From assembly GCF_024679095.1 (NCBI RefSeq), contig NC_066571.1:197078-261077 (forward strand): 64,000 nt of DNA, written 5' to 3'. Both the position numbers and the translations under genes were made by a program. The notes beneath the pieces are model-generated. The model was not told where the DNA came from, did not search any database, and saw only the letters and a program-made list of their open reading frames with translations. This DNA comes from Eriocheir sinensis (Eukaryota > Arthropoda > Malacostraca > Decapoda > Varunidae). This document shows, piece after piece, positions 1 to 9,986 of this stretch. Position 1 is the stretch's first letter. Each line of letters starts with the position of its first letter.

Positions 1-647
1 ACTCTGTGGCTGTGTTTGTATACAAAAATACCCATTTGACGAGGTTAGGTTAGTTTGCAAGTTACTTGAATCATGAATATGTGAATATGTAACAAAAAAA
101 TAAAAGCATTAACCTTAATTTCATTATCTTGAGTACATTCCAATCTAACATTATATCACCATAATCTGTTTGACCAATGCTATAAATATACTATTTTAAT
201 CTTACTTTACCATTCTCACAAAACCTACCCATTCCCATATAGTCTTGACATAAAGTACTTGTAAAAGTGTCCATAGTCTGGCATGCCTAGCCTCACCCCC
301 CCAATAAAAAAATAATAAAAAAATAAAAATAAATAAAGAATGAAAACAGGGCAAATATGCCTTAACTATCTATACCAACCCCCTCTTCCCCCCCAACAAA
401 CTTGGCATGTTAAGTTAGGATGTGTTCGGTAGGACAGGGCAGGTTTGGCATGGTTAGGTTTAGTTATGTTAGGTTGTTGAGGGAGAGGGGGTTGTGGCAG
501 AAATGGTCATAATGAAACTATTCAGATACAGAATGAAAAGGTATGTTCTGTTTGGAAGGTCAGTGGTGTTATTATGCAAAAAATACCCTATTGATTAGGT
601 TAGGTTAGTTTGTAAGCTGATTGAACCATGAATATGTGATTACCAAC
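1..647. other. AT-rich non-coding stretch with a dispersed direct repeat
   Basis: No convincing coding signal is seen. A roughly 55-base segment (about 31-84: aaaatac then gaggttaggttag, then tgaatcatgaatatgtga) recurs in direct orientation at about 579-640 with several differences. The stretch has other TTAGG-like runs at 410-475. It lies on the intron side of the splice donor of the minus-strand exon at 648-955, so most of it may be intron or downstream sequence of that gene. The repeated segment could be part of a short dispersed element; its ends are not defined. Confidence 0.5.
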
Positions 648-955
648 CTTGTTACAGCTTCTGCCACTTCAGTCCACGCTCTCTTCTTATCCTCAGGGGT
701 GATACTCTTCCCATAACACCCTCTGATTATACGTATTTGTTCTTGAATTTGATGTAAGAAGACCGTTTCATCTGGCGACCAATTAAACTTACTCCTTTTC
801 TGCGCTGGTTCTCCGGCCCGTAGATCATTGGGGCAGATGACGTGGTTATGGTGCGGTAATTTCAGCAGAGAAAGTCGTGACGCAGGAGGGGAGAGAAGGG
901 TATTGACGAGTGACGGAGTAAAAACAGCCTTTGAGGCTGCTTCTATCTGCCACAA
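648..955 (-). CDS. Exon encoding the first half of a Myb/SANT-like (zeste-type) DNA-binding domain
   Basis: Read on the minus strand, the exon gives about 102 codons from an ATG at 955-953. The second half (motif FNWSPDETVFLHQI, then GKSITPEDKKRAWTEVAEAV) matches the start of the Myb/SANT-like domain found in zeste-type and transposon-derived arthropod regulators: tryptophan near the start, charged middle, AW-x-E-(V/I) at the end. The exon stops at AAG|GTTGGTA (intron begins at 647), splitting a codon after its second base, which is why the domain is incomplete. The first 55 residues are low in recognisable features and could be partly 5' UTR. Partner exons are not found in the window. Such domains occur in host transcription regulators and in Harbinger-type transposon accessory proteins; I cannot tell which. 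Confidence 0.5.
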
Positions 956-1309
956 AACTCAGTATTTTCTTGTGTTTGCCATTTATTATGTTTCTGTTGT
1001 ACATTTATACATCTTTTCGTTATTTTTCTTTTGAAATATATACTTAATTCATGTCGGATGTTTACGTTTTGCACGGAGGCGTCCTTAGCAACGAGCCCGC
1101 CATAAAGAAGAAGAAGAAGAAGATAATAGTAGCCAGGATTTTCTAATACCTACACTCAAAGTTGACGAGGATAGCTTTTACTCTTAATAATTTGAAACTA
1201 TTAACTTTGATAGTAACTTTAAGAGTAAAAGTTAATAGCTCTCGAGGATACGGGCCCAGGCGTCTCAGGCCTCAGCGAAGAAACCACGTGGAAATATTAA
1301 CGAGGAGAT
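956..1309. other. Upstream region with an imperfect hairpin at about 1160-1256
   Basis: No gene is seen. The arms around gcttttactctta (1170-1182) and taagagtaaaag (1220-1231) form an imperfect inverted repeat with a short AT-rich loop, followed by cgaggatacgggccc. This looks like the end of a small, unclassified DNA-transposon-like repeat. A short (AAG)n run lies at 1106-1123. The part next to 955 would be the promoter side of the minus-strand exon, but no promoter motif is convincing. Confidence 0.35.
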
Positions 1310-1312
1310 AGT

Positions 1313-1375
<63 letters not shown>

Positions 1376-1439
1376 TAATAATAATATTAATAATAATAAT
1401 AATAATAATGATAAATTATTACTATTATTATTATTATTA

Positions 1440-1488
<49 letters not shown>

Positions 1489-1517
1489 CATAATCAAACA
1501 ATATTGATCTTGGTTAC

Positions 1518-1597
<80 letters not shown>
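1310..1597. repeat. Compound microsatellite (TAA)n / (TTA)n then (GA)n
   Basis: A (TAA)n tract at about 1312-1410 is followed by the complementary (TTA)n tract at about 1418-1494, so the two halves can fold on each other. A pure (GA)n tract of about 78 bases follows at 1520-1597. Open reading frames across this stretch are poly-Asn, poly-Ile, poly-Tyr or Arg-Glu artefacts and are not genes. Confidence 0.95.
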
Positions 1598-1600
<3 letters not shown>

Positions 1601-1758
1601 TAAAATAGAGAAGTTACAATGAATCTAAAAACAGATATAGTATGTACTATGGTCTATGTTATGCATCAAAGAAAAAAATGTATGGGACATGAGATTGAGC
1701 GGCGATCATGTTAGTGTTTGCTTGTACTTGCCATTGACAGTCATCGTCAGAGGCAGTC

Positions 1759-1815
1759 ATGGCGCGCCGCCCTGGGTTGAGTGACGAACAGATTTATTCT
1801 GAGTTATTCATTTAG
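1759..1815 (+). pseudogene. Possible decayed 5' end of a piggyBac-type transposase
   Basis: An 18-codon reading (MARRPGLSDEQIYSELFI then TAG) resembles the conserved start of piggyBac-derived proteins, which commonly begin with a basic M-x-R-R run, then LS/T-D-E-x-I, and then an acidic stretch. After the stop, the next 60 bases still favour TDSDD and ESDS in shifted reading, as the acidic leader would. No later transposase motif, inverted repeat or TTAA pair was found nearby. The similarity is short and could be chance. Confidence 0.25.
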
Positions 1816-1944
1816 TATCTAATTTTGAAAAATAACTGAAAAGTCAGAATTATTGAATTACTGATTCTGATGACTGATACCGATTGATTGAGTCCGATTC
1901 ACTGTAAAAAACAACAACTTATGTGAGCATGCCGCGCTGCAAAT

Positions 1945-2082
1945 GTGTTCGATAGTTTTCTAAGTACCGCAAAAAGTACCACAGGGTTTCTTAGTGCGGT
2001 CCGCGGTAGTGTGGTAATTTCAAAAAGTTTGCGGTAGTGCGGTACTTTTTTTAGTGATACGGTGCTACCGCACTACCTCACT

Positions 2083-2126
<44 letters not shown>
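1945..2126. repeat. GCGGTAGTG-rich segment ending in an (AC)n microsatellite
   Basis: Between about 1960 and 2085 the motif g(c)ggtagtgcggtac and its complement ccgcactacctc recur several times, giving short inverted pairs such as agtaccgcaaaaagtacc. This repeated-motif terminus is typical of non-autonomous DNA transposons but the superfamily is unclear. A 42-base (AC)n tract follows at 2085-2126. Confidence 0.45.
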
Positions 2127-2131
<5 letters not shown>

Positions 2132-2500
2132 TGTAAGATAGATCTGCAGACAAGCCAAAAGACTAAGAGAAAGGAAAAATAAAAGGTGGAGGACAAAAAA
2201 CGTATAATGGTTGGGGACTGAGAACCAAATGAGTGACGTGACATTTGGAAATCTTGAAAAGAAAAAGAAAATATCCAAAGACAATATAATTTACTTTGAA
2301 CTAAGCTAAAACAAGACAATGGAAAATTGTAGGTCTGTATCAATTACTCATGCTTTCAGTGGGGGAGCAATGACATTACCAATCAAATGACATCAATATA
2401 TTCCTGCAATGTACCATATACATTTGGTTGCAGTACGACTAAGCTCGGTTACACGGTAATATTATAAATATCTTAAGTATCATGTATATATGTAAATAAA
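2127..2500. other. Non-coding stretch, nothing recognised
   Basis: Moderately A-rich sequence between the (AC)n tract and the (AAT)n tracts. No open frame, hairpin or family match could be supported on either strand. Confidence 0.5.
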
Positions 2501-2504
2501 TATT

Positions 2505-2542
2505 ATAACTACGACAACAACAACAACAACAACAATAATAAT

Positions 2543-2601
<59 letters not shown>

Positions 2602-2676
2602 TAATAATAATAACAAAAATAATAATTGTACGTTATAATTATAATTATGATAATGTTAATCATAAATATAATTTTG

Positions 2677-2720
<44 letters not shown>

Positions 2721-2759
2721 AATAATCATAATGATGATAATAATAATATAATAACAATG

Positions 2760-2809
<50 letters not shown>
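2505..2809. repeat. (CAA)n/(AAT)n microsatellite cluster
   Basis: (CAA)n at about 2512-2535 passes into (AAT)n, with two further (AAT)n runs at about 2676-2720 and 2757-2808 separated by degenerate A/T sequence. The last run directly abuts the SINE that begins at 2811. Confidence 0.95.
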
Positions 2810-2810
2810 G

Positions 2811-3165
2811 GGGAGGCGGTGGAAGAGTGGTTAGCGTGCGGGCTCTGCATTAACCGCGTTCTGGACGACGCGGGTTCGTATCCGCAGCTACCACCTGGGA
2901 TTTTTCCGTCACCGCCGAGTGGCCTAAGACTATCTACATGCTGTCCTGAAGACCATCAATCAACCCGGACTCTAGAGGAAACCGTCCAAGTAAATCAAGA
3001 ACGAGTTCCGGGGGGCAGCATGAGCCAAGAAAAGATGGCACCACTATAAAACATTTGCCTGCGCCATGACGGGCTGGGGCCGATCACCAACAAGGCCCCT
3101 AAAGAAAGGGTACCGGCGCCATAGGCTGGCACGTAAATATAAATAAATAAATAAATAAAATAATA
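2811..3165 (+). mobile_element. tRNA-derived SINE with (AAATA)n tail
   Basis: The 5' part contains an RNA polymerase III A-box-like sequence TGGTTAGCGTGC at 2828-2839 and a B-box GGTTCGTATCC at 2873-2883, correctly ordered and spaced for a tRNA-like promoter with a longish variable arm. A non-tRNA body follows (aagatggcaccactata... ggctggggccgatca... ggtaccggcgccataggctggc), then a short-repeat tail of about (aaat)n at 3134-3160. The body recurs at 40483-40607 (plus) and 52976-53098 (minus), which proves it is a dispersed family. SINEs depend on a partner LINE for mobility; the partner is not identified. The open frame across it is not a gene. Confidence 0.85.
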
Positions 3166-3749
3166 ATATTAAAAATAACGTTTTCAATAATATAGATAGA
3201 TAATAAATCATTAATTATGCTGACGATAACAATAACGACAATTAGACTACGACTATTAATATCATTACTACTACTACTACTACTACTATTACTACCACCA
3301 CTTCTACTACTACTTCTATTACTACTACTTCTACAACTACTACTACTACTTCTCTTCGCTCCACGCCTCGGTCGAGACAGGACCCTCGCTCCTACCTGCT
3401 TTCTTCATTCCCTTGTTGGCTGCTCTGTATAGCTGCACCGGGTGAACAGTACAATGATCTAACACAAGACAATAATCAGTGAAAACAAAAAAAAAATGAT
3501 ATAGACAGAGACTATTACAACAATGAAAATGAAAGTGAGACTATTACAAGTGATTGTGACCATACCGTGAGTAACTGAATCTGTTAACAGTGGTCATTAA
3601 ATACTAATTACCAAGTGTCCCATATGTGAATGTAGTGAAGTGGACAAACTAAACAGTGACCAAAAGCAGTTCAGAGCACACACAAACATCACCAGTGCAA
3701 CACTTAGCAAACTACATCTTAAGAAGAAGTGTGTGTGAACTCAACTACC
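3166..3749 (+). other. (CTA)n-rich segment and likely 5' untranslated region of the ORF1 at 3750
   Basis: An imperfect (CTA/CTT)n tract covers about 3262-3350. After it, sequence from about 3357 to 3749 is non-coding and runs in the same direction as the ORF1 that follows. It ends with ctcaactaccATGGCC, a favourable initiation context. I read it as the 5' leader of a retroelement, though the 5' end is not defined. Confidence 0.45.
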
Positions 3750-4596
3750 ATGGCCAATACCAGACGGGGAACGGCTCAAGGTCTCCAACAAGTACGACCC
3801 AACTCACAAACAACACCGAAACAGACAACATTGAGCCGTTCCACCATAACATCTGCCGCTGGCGCCCAGCCTAACCTTGAGGAGAGTGAACTAAGTGACA
3901 TGCTGGCTGGCCTTTCTGAAGAGTCTAAGGCGTTGGTCAGAATTCTTAAAGTGATCATCACAAAACAATTTAAAACAGAATTAGAAATAATAAAAGAAGA
4001 AATGATAAAGAAAGACACAGAAATTACCAATTTGGAAAATGAAGTAAAAGACCTAAAAGACAAACTACACAGTTTTGAAACATATATTGATGACATCGAA
4101 CAATATGAACGAAATGACACAGTGGTTGTTAATGGTCCCTCACTTCCCACAGAAACAGCACCTGAAAAAGCAAAAAGTCTCGTGGTGTCCACCTTCAGAG
4201 ATCAGTTAAAAATAAATGTCAGAGAAGAAGACATAATTTCGGCACACAGACTTGGCCCCGTTCACCAAAACAGAAACAGGCCCATAATCGTCAAATTGGT
4301 GAACAGGTCCCTGAAGTATGTCCTTGTGGGGGCCTGCATAAACCTAAAATCTGATTTCTACATCAACAAAAGCTTGACCCCCAAAAGATACAACATACTG
4401 AAACGGGTCCTAGCAGTGAGGAATGTCCACAGACAAATTCCAACAGTGCAACCCAAAGGATGGAAAGATCATCATAAAACTTAAAAACTCCACAGTACGG
4501 AACACAATTATTGTCGACGAGCAATCCTTGTTGGTCTTCCTAGATAAGTACCCTGCGATGATGGACGCATATCAAGAAATCGCCTCTTCCGACTAG
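3750..4596 (+). pseudogene. Non-LTR retrotransposon ORF1 (coiled coil plus RRM-like domain), frameshifted
   Basis: From the ATG at 3750, about 245 codons encode a basic N-terminus, a long charged heptad-like coiled coil (roughly residues 75-120, repeated IKKDTEITNLENEV pattern) and then an RRM-like region with ERNDTVVVNG, ISAHRLG, RPIIVKL and INKSLTPKRYNIL. This order is that of L1/L2-type ORF1 RNA-binding proteins that coat element RNA as trimers. A one-base shift near 4455 moves the C-terminal basic domain (KDGKIIIKLKNS ... FLDKYPAMMDAYQ) into the next frame, which stays open to the TAG at 4594-4596. No ORF2 follows; (CTA)n-rich sequence starts soon after. It may belong to family F at 17286, which has the same AT-rich style, but that is a guess. 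Confidence 0.75.
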
Positions 4597-4754
4597 ATTG
4601 CAATCAAACTACGGCTGCTACCACTTCGACTACTACTACTACTTCGACTACTACTATCACTTCTCTGTCAAACAACTTTTATATCAATAAGTACTATCAG
4701 ATCACCACTTACACTAATACTGCCAATTAGAACAATATATCGGTAATCTTTACA

Positions 4755-4812
<58 letters not shown>

Positions 4813-4848
4813 TAACTGTAACTACTATAACCACTAATACTACTATTT

Positions 4849-4905
<57 letters not shown>

Positions 4906-4915
4906 TATCAACAAC
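4597..4915. repeat. (CTA)n microsatellite with degenerate flanks
   Basis: The tract is near-pure (CTA)n at about 4757-4812 and 4850-4903, with degenerate triplets between and a looser ctactacttcg stretch at 4630-4665. It separates the ORF1 fragment from the poly(T) end of the family A copy. Confidence 0.9.
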
Positions 4916-5878
4916 TTTTTTTTTTTTTACATCAAAAGATGCGGCTCAAGGGCAACAAAAAGAGTACAAAAAAAAAAAAACGCTACTCACCGCTCCCACA
5001 AAAGTAGAAAGTAAAGAGTACCCAATAGAGAGGTCAATTTCGGATCTTGATACACTCTTCTTGCAAGAGGTCAAGTCATAGGCAAGAGGAAATCCAGACG
5101 AAGGAAGACTGTTTCAGAGTTTACCAGTGAAGGTGATGAAAGAATGGAAATGCTGGTTAACTCTTGCATGAGGGGTTTGGACAGTATAGGGATGAGCATG
5201 AGTAGAAAATCGTGTGCAGCGGGGCCGTGGGAGGGGGGAGGCATGCAGTTAGCAAGTTCAGAAGAGCAGTCAGCGTGAAAATATCGATAGAAGATAGAAT
5301 GAGAAGCATCATGGCGGCGGAATTTAAGAGGTAGAAGGTTGTCAGTAAGAGGAGGAGAGCTGATGAGACGTCCAGGAGAGCTGTGTAAGTGGAGCCTATC
5401 CCCACATGTGAGATGCATATTCCATACGAAGGGGGACAAAGCCCCTATATATGAAAAGCCTCTGTGCGGGGGAGATGAACTGGCGGAGTCGATACAGAAC
5501 GCCCAACCTCGAGGAAGCTGATTTAGAAAGAGAGGAGATGTGAAGTTTCCAGTTGAGATTTTGCGCTAAGGATGGACTGAGGATATTTAGTGTTGAAGAA
5601 GGTGACAGCTGGGTGTTGTCGAAGAATAGGGGATAGGTGGAGAAACTGGGTTTTTGAGGCATTGAAGGACACAAGGTTTCTTTTACCCCAATCGAAAATG
5701 ATAGCAAGGTCTGAGGTTAAGGATTCTGCAGCCTTCAGTCTGGAGTCTTGTAATTCCTGTAGAAGACCCTTCTGTTGAAAGTAGTTGAATAATGCAGAGT
5801 GGAGTCATCAGCGTATGAGTAGATAGAACAATTTGTTATGGAAAGAAAATCATTGATGAATAGCAGGAAGAGAGTGGT
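4916..5878 (-). mobile_element. Family A retrotransposon copy 1, 5'-truncated 3' end
   Basis: The minus strand reads the C-terminal third of the family A ORF followed by its 3' UTR and poly(A), seen here as poly(T) from 4916. Recognisable pieces are LNILSPSLAQNLNWKLHISS, RLGVLYRLRQFISPAQ and the 3' landmark gctcaagggcaacaaaaag. The reading frame is broken at many places. The 5' break falls inside the RT domain, in the sequence for the LFLLFI-DDL motif, and abuts an (ATT)n tract at 5879, as expected for truncation during target-primed insertion or for later loss. It is one of about nine copies or pieces in this window. Confidence 0.85.
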
Positions 5879-5906
5879 TATTATTATTATTCTTATTAAT
5901 ATTACC

Positions 5907-5984
<78 letters not shown>

Positions 5985-6013
5985 TATTGTTATTATTATT
6001 GTTATTGTTATTG

Positions 6014-6070
<57 letters not shown>

Positions 6071-6182
6071 TTATGATCATGTTATGTTATTACTATTATT
6101 ATTGTCGTTATAACTTATGATTATTACAACTATTATTATTGTTATTATCATTATTGCAAGTATTTTCATTATAAGTATTATT
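5879..6182. repeat. (ATT)n microsatellite
   Basis: Two long (TTA)n runs, about 5906-5980 and 6017-6068, are separated by ttgttattattg variants; degenerate T/A triplets continue to 6182. Poly-Tyr and poly-Ile frames here are artefacts. Confidence 0.95.
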
Positions 6183-7075
6183 ACCTCCGCCAACGAAGTT
6201 GGGAGGAGGTTATATTTTCGGTCCGGTCAGTATGTTTATTTATTTATCTATTTGTTTGTTTATTTGTTCGTGTACAGTCTCCTGTGCACAAATTTGCAGA
6301 TATCTCAACCAATTTTTCAGGGAAGCTTCGTGTCCATCCAGAATAGAACTCATTAAATTTTTGATGTCAAAGGTCAAAGGTCAAGGTCAAGGTCGGACAA
6401 AACGTCAGATTGGCTATAACTTCGGTTCTCTTTAATGAAGATAATTCAGACTTGGTTCTTATTTTAGCTCATGGAAAGATGCACCTTGCATGGCCTTGAC
6501 CTTGACCTTTGACCTTGACCTCAAAAAGTTCGCCCAAGGTCAAAGTTTCCAAAAATATAGAATTTCATCAAATTTCGAAACAAATTCTTCCATATGATGC
6601 GTAACAGTATCCAGCATAAAGCCCATTATTTTTTTTATGTCAAAGGTCAAAGGTCAAGGTCATGGTCGAACAAAACATCAGATTGACCATAACTTTGGTT
6701 CTTTTCATCGTAGAGACTTCAGACTTGGTTCATGTTTTAGCTCATGGAAAGACGCACCTTGCATGTCCTTAACCCTAACTTTTGACCTTGACCTCGAAAA
6801 GTTCGCCCACGGTCAAAGTTTCCCCCCAAAATAAATTTCATCAACTTTCGAAACTAATGCTTCCATATGATGCAACTTGCATGGCCTTCACCTTGACCTC
6901 TGACCTTGACCTCGAAAAAATCGCCCAAGGTCCAAAAAAAAAAAAAAATAGAATTTCATCAAATTTCGAGACAAATGCTTCCATATGATGCATATGATCA
7001 CAGTTGATGCTCATACCAATTTTCAGGACGATCTTTGGCGGATGTGTGCACTCTCCTAGTGCTATGCGTCTAGTT
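6183..7075. repeat. Interspersed repeat with AGGTCA arrays and CCTCCGCCAA/TTGGCGGA ends
   Basis: The element opens with ttacctccgccaacgaagttgg and closes with ctttggcggatgtgtgcactctccta, so its ends are short inverted copies of each other. Inside, a unit of about 270 bases is repeated: gatgtcaaaggtcaaaggtc at 6364 and tatgtcaaaggtcaaaggtc at 6638, with a decayed third unit. Each unit starts with AGGTCA half-sites in tandem (6371, 6378, 6384) and ends with the complement, tgaccttgacctttgacc. This style of repeat is widespread in marine invertebrates. No protein is encoded. Whether it is a MITE or the remnant of a LINE-mobilised element is not settled by the sequence. Confidence 0.6.
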
Positions 7076-7304
7076 AACAGTACAATTATTATTATTCATC
7101 ATTTTTATTATTAGTATTAGTATTTATTATTATTATTATGTTTTTATGATTATTTGAGGTACTAGTCTTATTCACCACTTTTACTTATGTACTAGGATTA
7201 CTATCTATTATCTCGAATGTTATTTTATTGATATTCAATGTTACTGTTATTGCTCATATTTTTATTATCATCATTATTATTACTATTATTATCACTATTA
7301 TTGA

Positions 7305-7350
<46 letters not shown>

Positions 7351-7415
7351 GTAATTAGTATTAATATTAGTATTTAGTATTACTATTATTAATGTTGTAT
7401 TATTTCTATCATTAA

Positions 7416-7484
<69 letters not shown>

Positions 7485-7603
7485 GTTATTATTTTACTAA
7501 ATACTACTACTATCTATATGCAACACACATCAATTACTGATTTCCCTTACTATACATACCATTGCTCATGTTCTGTGTACAGTCTGTCTAAATTATCTTG
7601 GCC
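7076..7603. repeat. (ATT)n-rich stretch
   Basis: Pure (ATT)n runs at about 7305-7352 and 7418-7486 sit in degenerate T/A triplet sequence. From 7495 to 7603 the sequence is unique, with no gene signal. Confidence 0.85.
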
Positions 7604-8223
7604 AATTTGCACCGATAAGTCCCTCCCCCATACTGGCTAAGCCCGGCCCCCCTTTCACCCGATTGGCTGTTTATGACATCATGTATTGTTTCAAAGACAC
7701 ATAGCAAATATATATGATTGAGATAATCTAGCAAGTTTCATGATTAAACAATATTCGTAATTTAATTGAATGACGGCACTCTAATTTAACAATCAATGAC
7801 ATCACCTAAAAAACAAAGTACAATCATAATACTGCCAGTTTTCAAGGGAGAACGGGCCCTTCAGAGCAATACGGCAGTAGCATTGAAGGCCATGATAGTA
7901 GGGTACCTATAAAGTAATGCACTCTTTCCGTCATTATTTCCTACATAGCTCATTCACATAGGCATAATAAATAAAATATCATAAAAGTATCTTCTACAGT
8001 AACTTCATACAGATAGGAATCATTGTATTAGGGAGTTAGTTTTGTATTTGTGGCTTGGAGGGACGAGTGCGTCGTCTGCCGCGTTCTCCGTCACTCGCTT
8101 TCCCGCCGAGCGTACATACATACCCGTCCCTCCAAGCCACATATACAAAACTTACTCATTAATACAATGATTCATACCTGTATGAAGTTACTGTAGAAGA
8201 TAGTTCTTATGTGATTATATTTA

Positions 8224-9986
8224 AGGCCCATCACACTGGCTCTACGACCTACTGCCGACCTCCAGCGACCTGCAGGACGCGGGAGGTCTCACATGGTCGA
8301 CGATTGGTCGTGCGTGCGATCGTCATGTGTCTTCGTTTGCCCTGCGATCGATGGAGGTTTTAGGTCATGCTCTAAAAGCTCCAGCCGACCTCTCAGGTCG
8401 CAGCCGGTCGTAAAAAAGGTTGCCGTCCGGTGGCCGAATGGACTGCGTCTATACGGCAAGCGGACTGCCACCGGTGGCCGACAGGTGACCATTAACTGTT
8501 GAACGGCGACCGGATGGCAAGCGGACACCGTCTGGTTGCCGTCAGATAGTAGGAGGTCGCTGATGGTCGCCGTCCACTTTTCATCTGTCATTGGCCGTGG
8601 TCGACGTCCGGCCTTCCACCACACGGCGAGTTGTGCGGTGACCGGCGGTTGATCAAACCACCCTTGCCCGGAAATAAGGTACATTCCTGAGCAGTGACAT
8701 CCCACGCCCCTCAGCCCGCCCAAGTTCTGTCCCATCTCAACCTGCTCCACAGGTCAAGCACACGGCCAAATGTGTATGGGTCACCTCTGCCTGACCAAAA
8801 TAAATCATTGCAGGACGTCATGATGTGCACAGCAGTAACAATAAGAGTCTGTGGAGCTAATGGCTTTTATCCATTTAAAAAAGAACCGTTAATTTCTTTA
8901 TCTGCTCTGCCCAGGGTGATGGAAATGCTTTAGAACGAATATAATGTTACATACATACTAACAACAGGTTAAACCAAGATTGCTTGGAGCATTTTTTGCT
9001 TGTCTGCGGCACATAGGGAGGGGGGGGTCACAAATATCCGTCTTTTGCTGCAGTGAAGCACAGAATATTTTCATTACCTTTATAAGTAACTATTTTTTTA
9101 CAAATAATTTACCGAAATAGGAATGAGGAATGTGTAATATAGCTGGATGAAAATATTATATACTTACTATAGAATGGATATCAAAATGTTAGAATCGGTG
9201 CAGAGGAGGATGACCAAGATGATTCAGGGGTTGAGAAACTTGCCATACGAGGAAAGACTCAAACAGTTAAACTTGCATTCACTAGAAAGGCGAAGGGTGC
9301 GTGGAGACATGATCGAGGTTTATAAATGGATGAAGGGCTTTAATAAGGGAGATATTCATAAGGTTTTGTTGGTAAGAGAACCGGGTAGGACACGAAGTAA
9401 TGGGTTTAAACTGGATAAATTCAGATTCAACAGGGACACAGGCAAAAATTGGTTTACTAACAGGGTGGTGGATGAGTAGAATAGGCTTAGCAGTCATGTG
9501 GTGAGTGCCAATACAATTGTCACATTCAAAAATAGATTAGATAAATTCATGGACAGCGATATTAGGTGGGGTTAGATACACGTGAGCTACACGGGAGCTT
9601 AGGTTCAAAGGAGCTGCCTTGTACAGGCCTACCGTTCTCTTGCAGACTCCTATGTTCTTATGTTCTTATATAACACGTCAGCAGCAAGTCATTAAGGGAG
9701 GTCGCCGTCTTCATTGCGACAGAACGCGCACTGGTCTTTGCCTGTCGGTCATCGGTCGGCGTATGGGGGATATCTTGGCCTGACTCCAGGTGTGAGGTCA
9801 AGGTGTGAATCTTACCATGGTCGCCGTCCGGCCACCCACTGGACGGACACTGGGCGGACACTAAACGACCGCCGGTCGCACGACTACTTTGCCACCTATG
9901 TGGTCGGGGAGCGGTGGGTGTGACTCGCAGCATTTTGAGGTCGGAGATAGTCGTTAGCAGGTCGTAAAGTCAGTGTGACTGTAGCT
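8224..9986. mobile_element. PIF/Harbinger-like non-autonomous element with TTA target duplication
   Basis: Ends are AGGCCCATCACACTGGCTC (8224) and the inverted form of AGCTACAGTCACACTGACTT (ending 9986), followed inwards by tacgacct. The flanks carry TTA on both sides (8221-8223 and 9987-9989), and the empty site is visible in snapback copy 2. A 3-bp TWA duplication is the rule for PIF/Harbinger. Subterminal DNA is made of many variants of ggtcg/cgacc (for example 8375-8500 and 9700-9900), again typical of that group. No transposase frame is present. A CR1-like 3' end (9150-9672) is inserted inside it. Confidence 0.65.
9150..9672 (+). mobile_element. Family B (CR1-like) 3' fragment
   Basis: About 110 codons match the C-terminal end of family B ORF2: RMDIKMLESVQRRM, NLPYEERLKQLNLHSLERRR, YKWMKGFNKGD and GKNWFTNRVVDE. 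A TAG at 9477-9479 replaces the conserved tryptophan codon of the VVDEWNR motif. The 3' UTR contains the family landmark agctgccttgtacaggcctac and ends with short tatgttctta repeats, as CR1 elements do, instead of poly(A). The 5' truncation is at about 9150-9168. Identity to the copy at 35280-38743 is high by eye. Confidence 0.85.

Noticed and set aside
2811..2890. A functional tRNA gene
   Set aside because: The boxes are tRNA-like, but the sequence does not fold into a full cloverleaf with matching acceptor ends and continues into a SINE body with a repeat tail.
2819..3049. 76-codon frame across the SINE
   Set aside because: It overlaps the tRNA-like promoter and body of a SINE, which do not code for protein.
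8289..8750. 153-codon minus-strand frame
   Set aside because: It is composed of subterminal cgacc/ggtcg repeats of a Harbinger-like element and has no recognisable domain.
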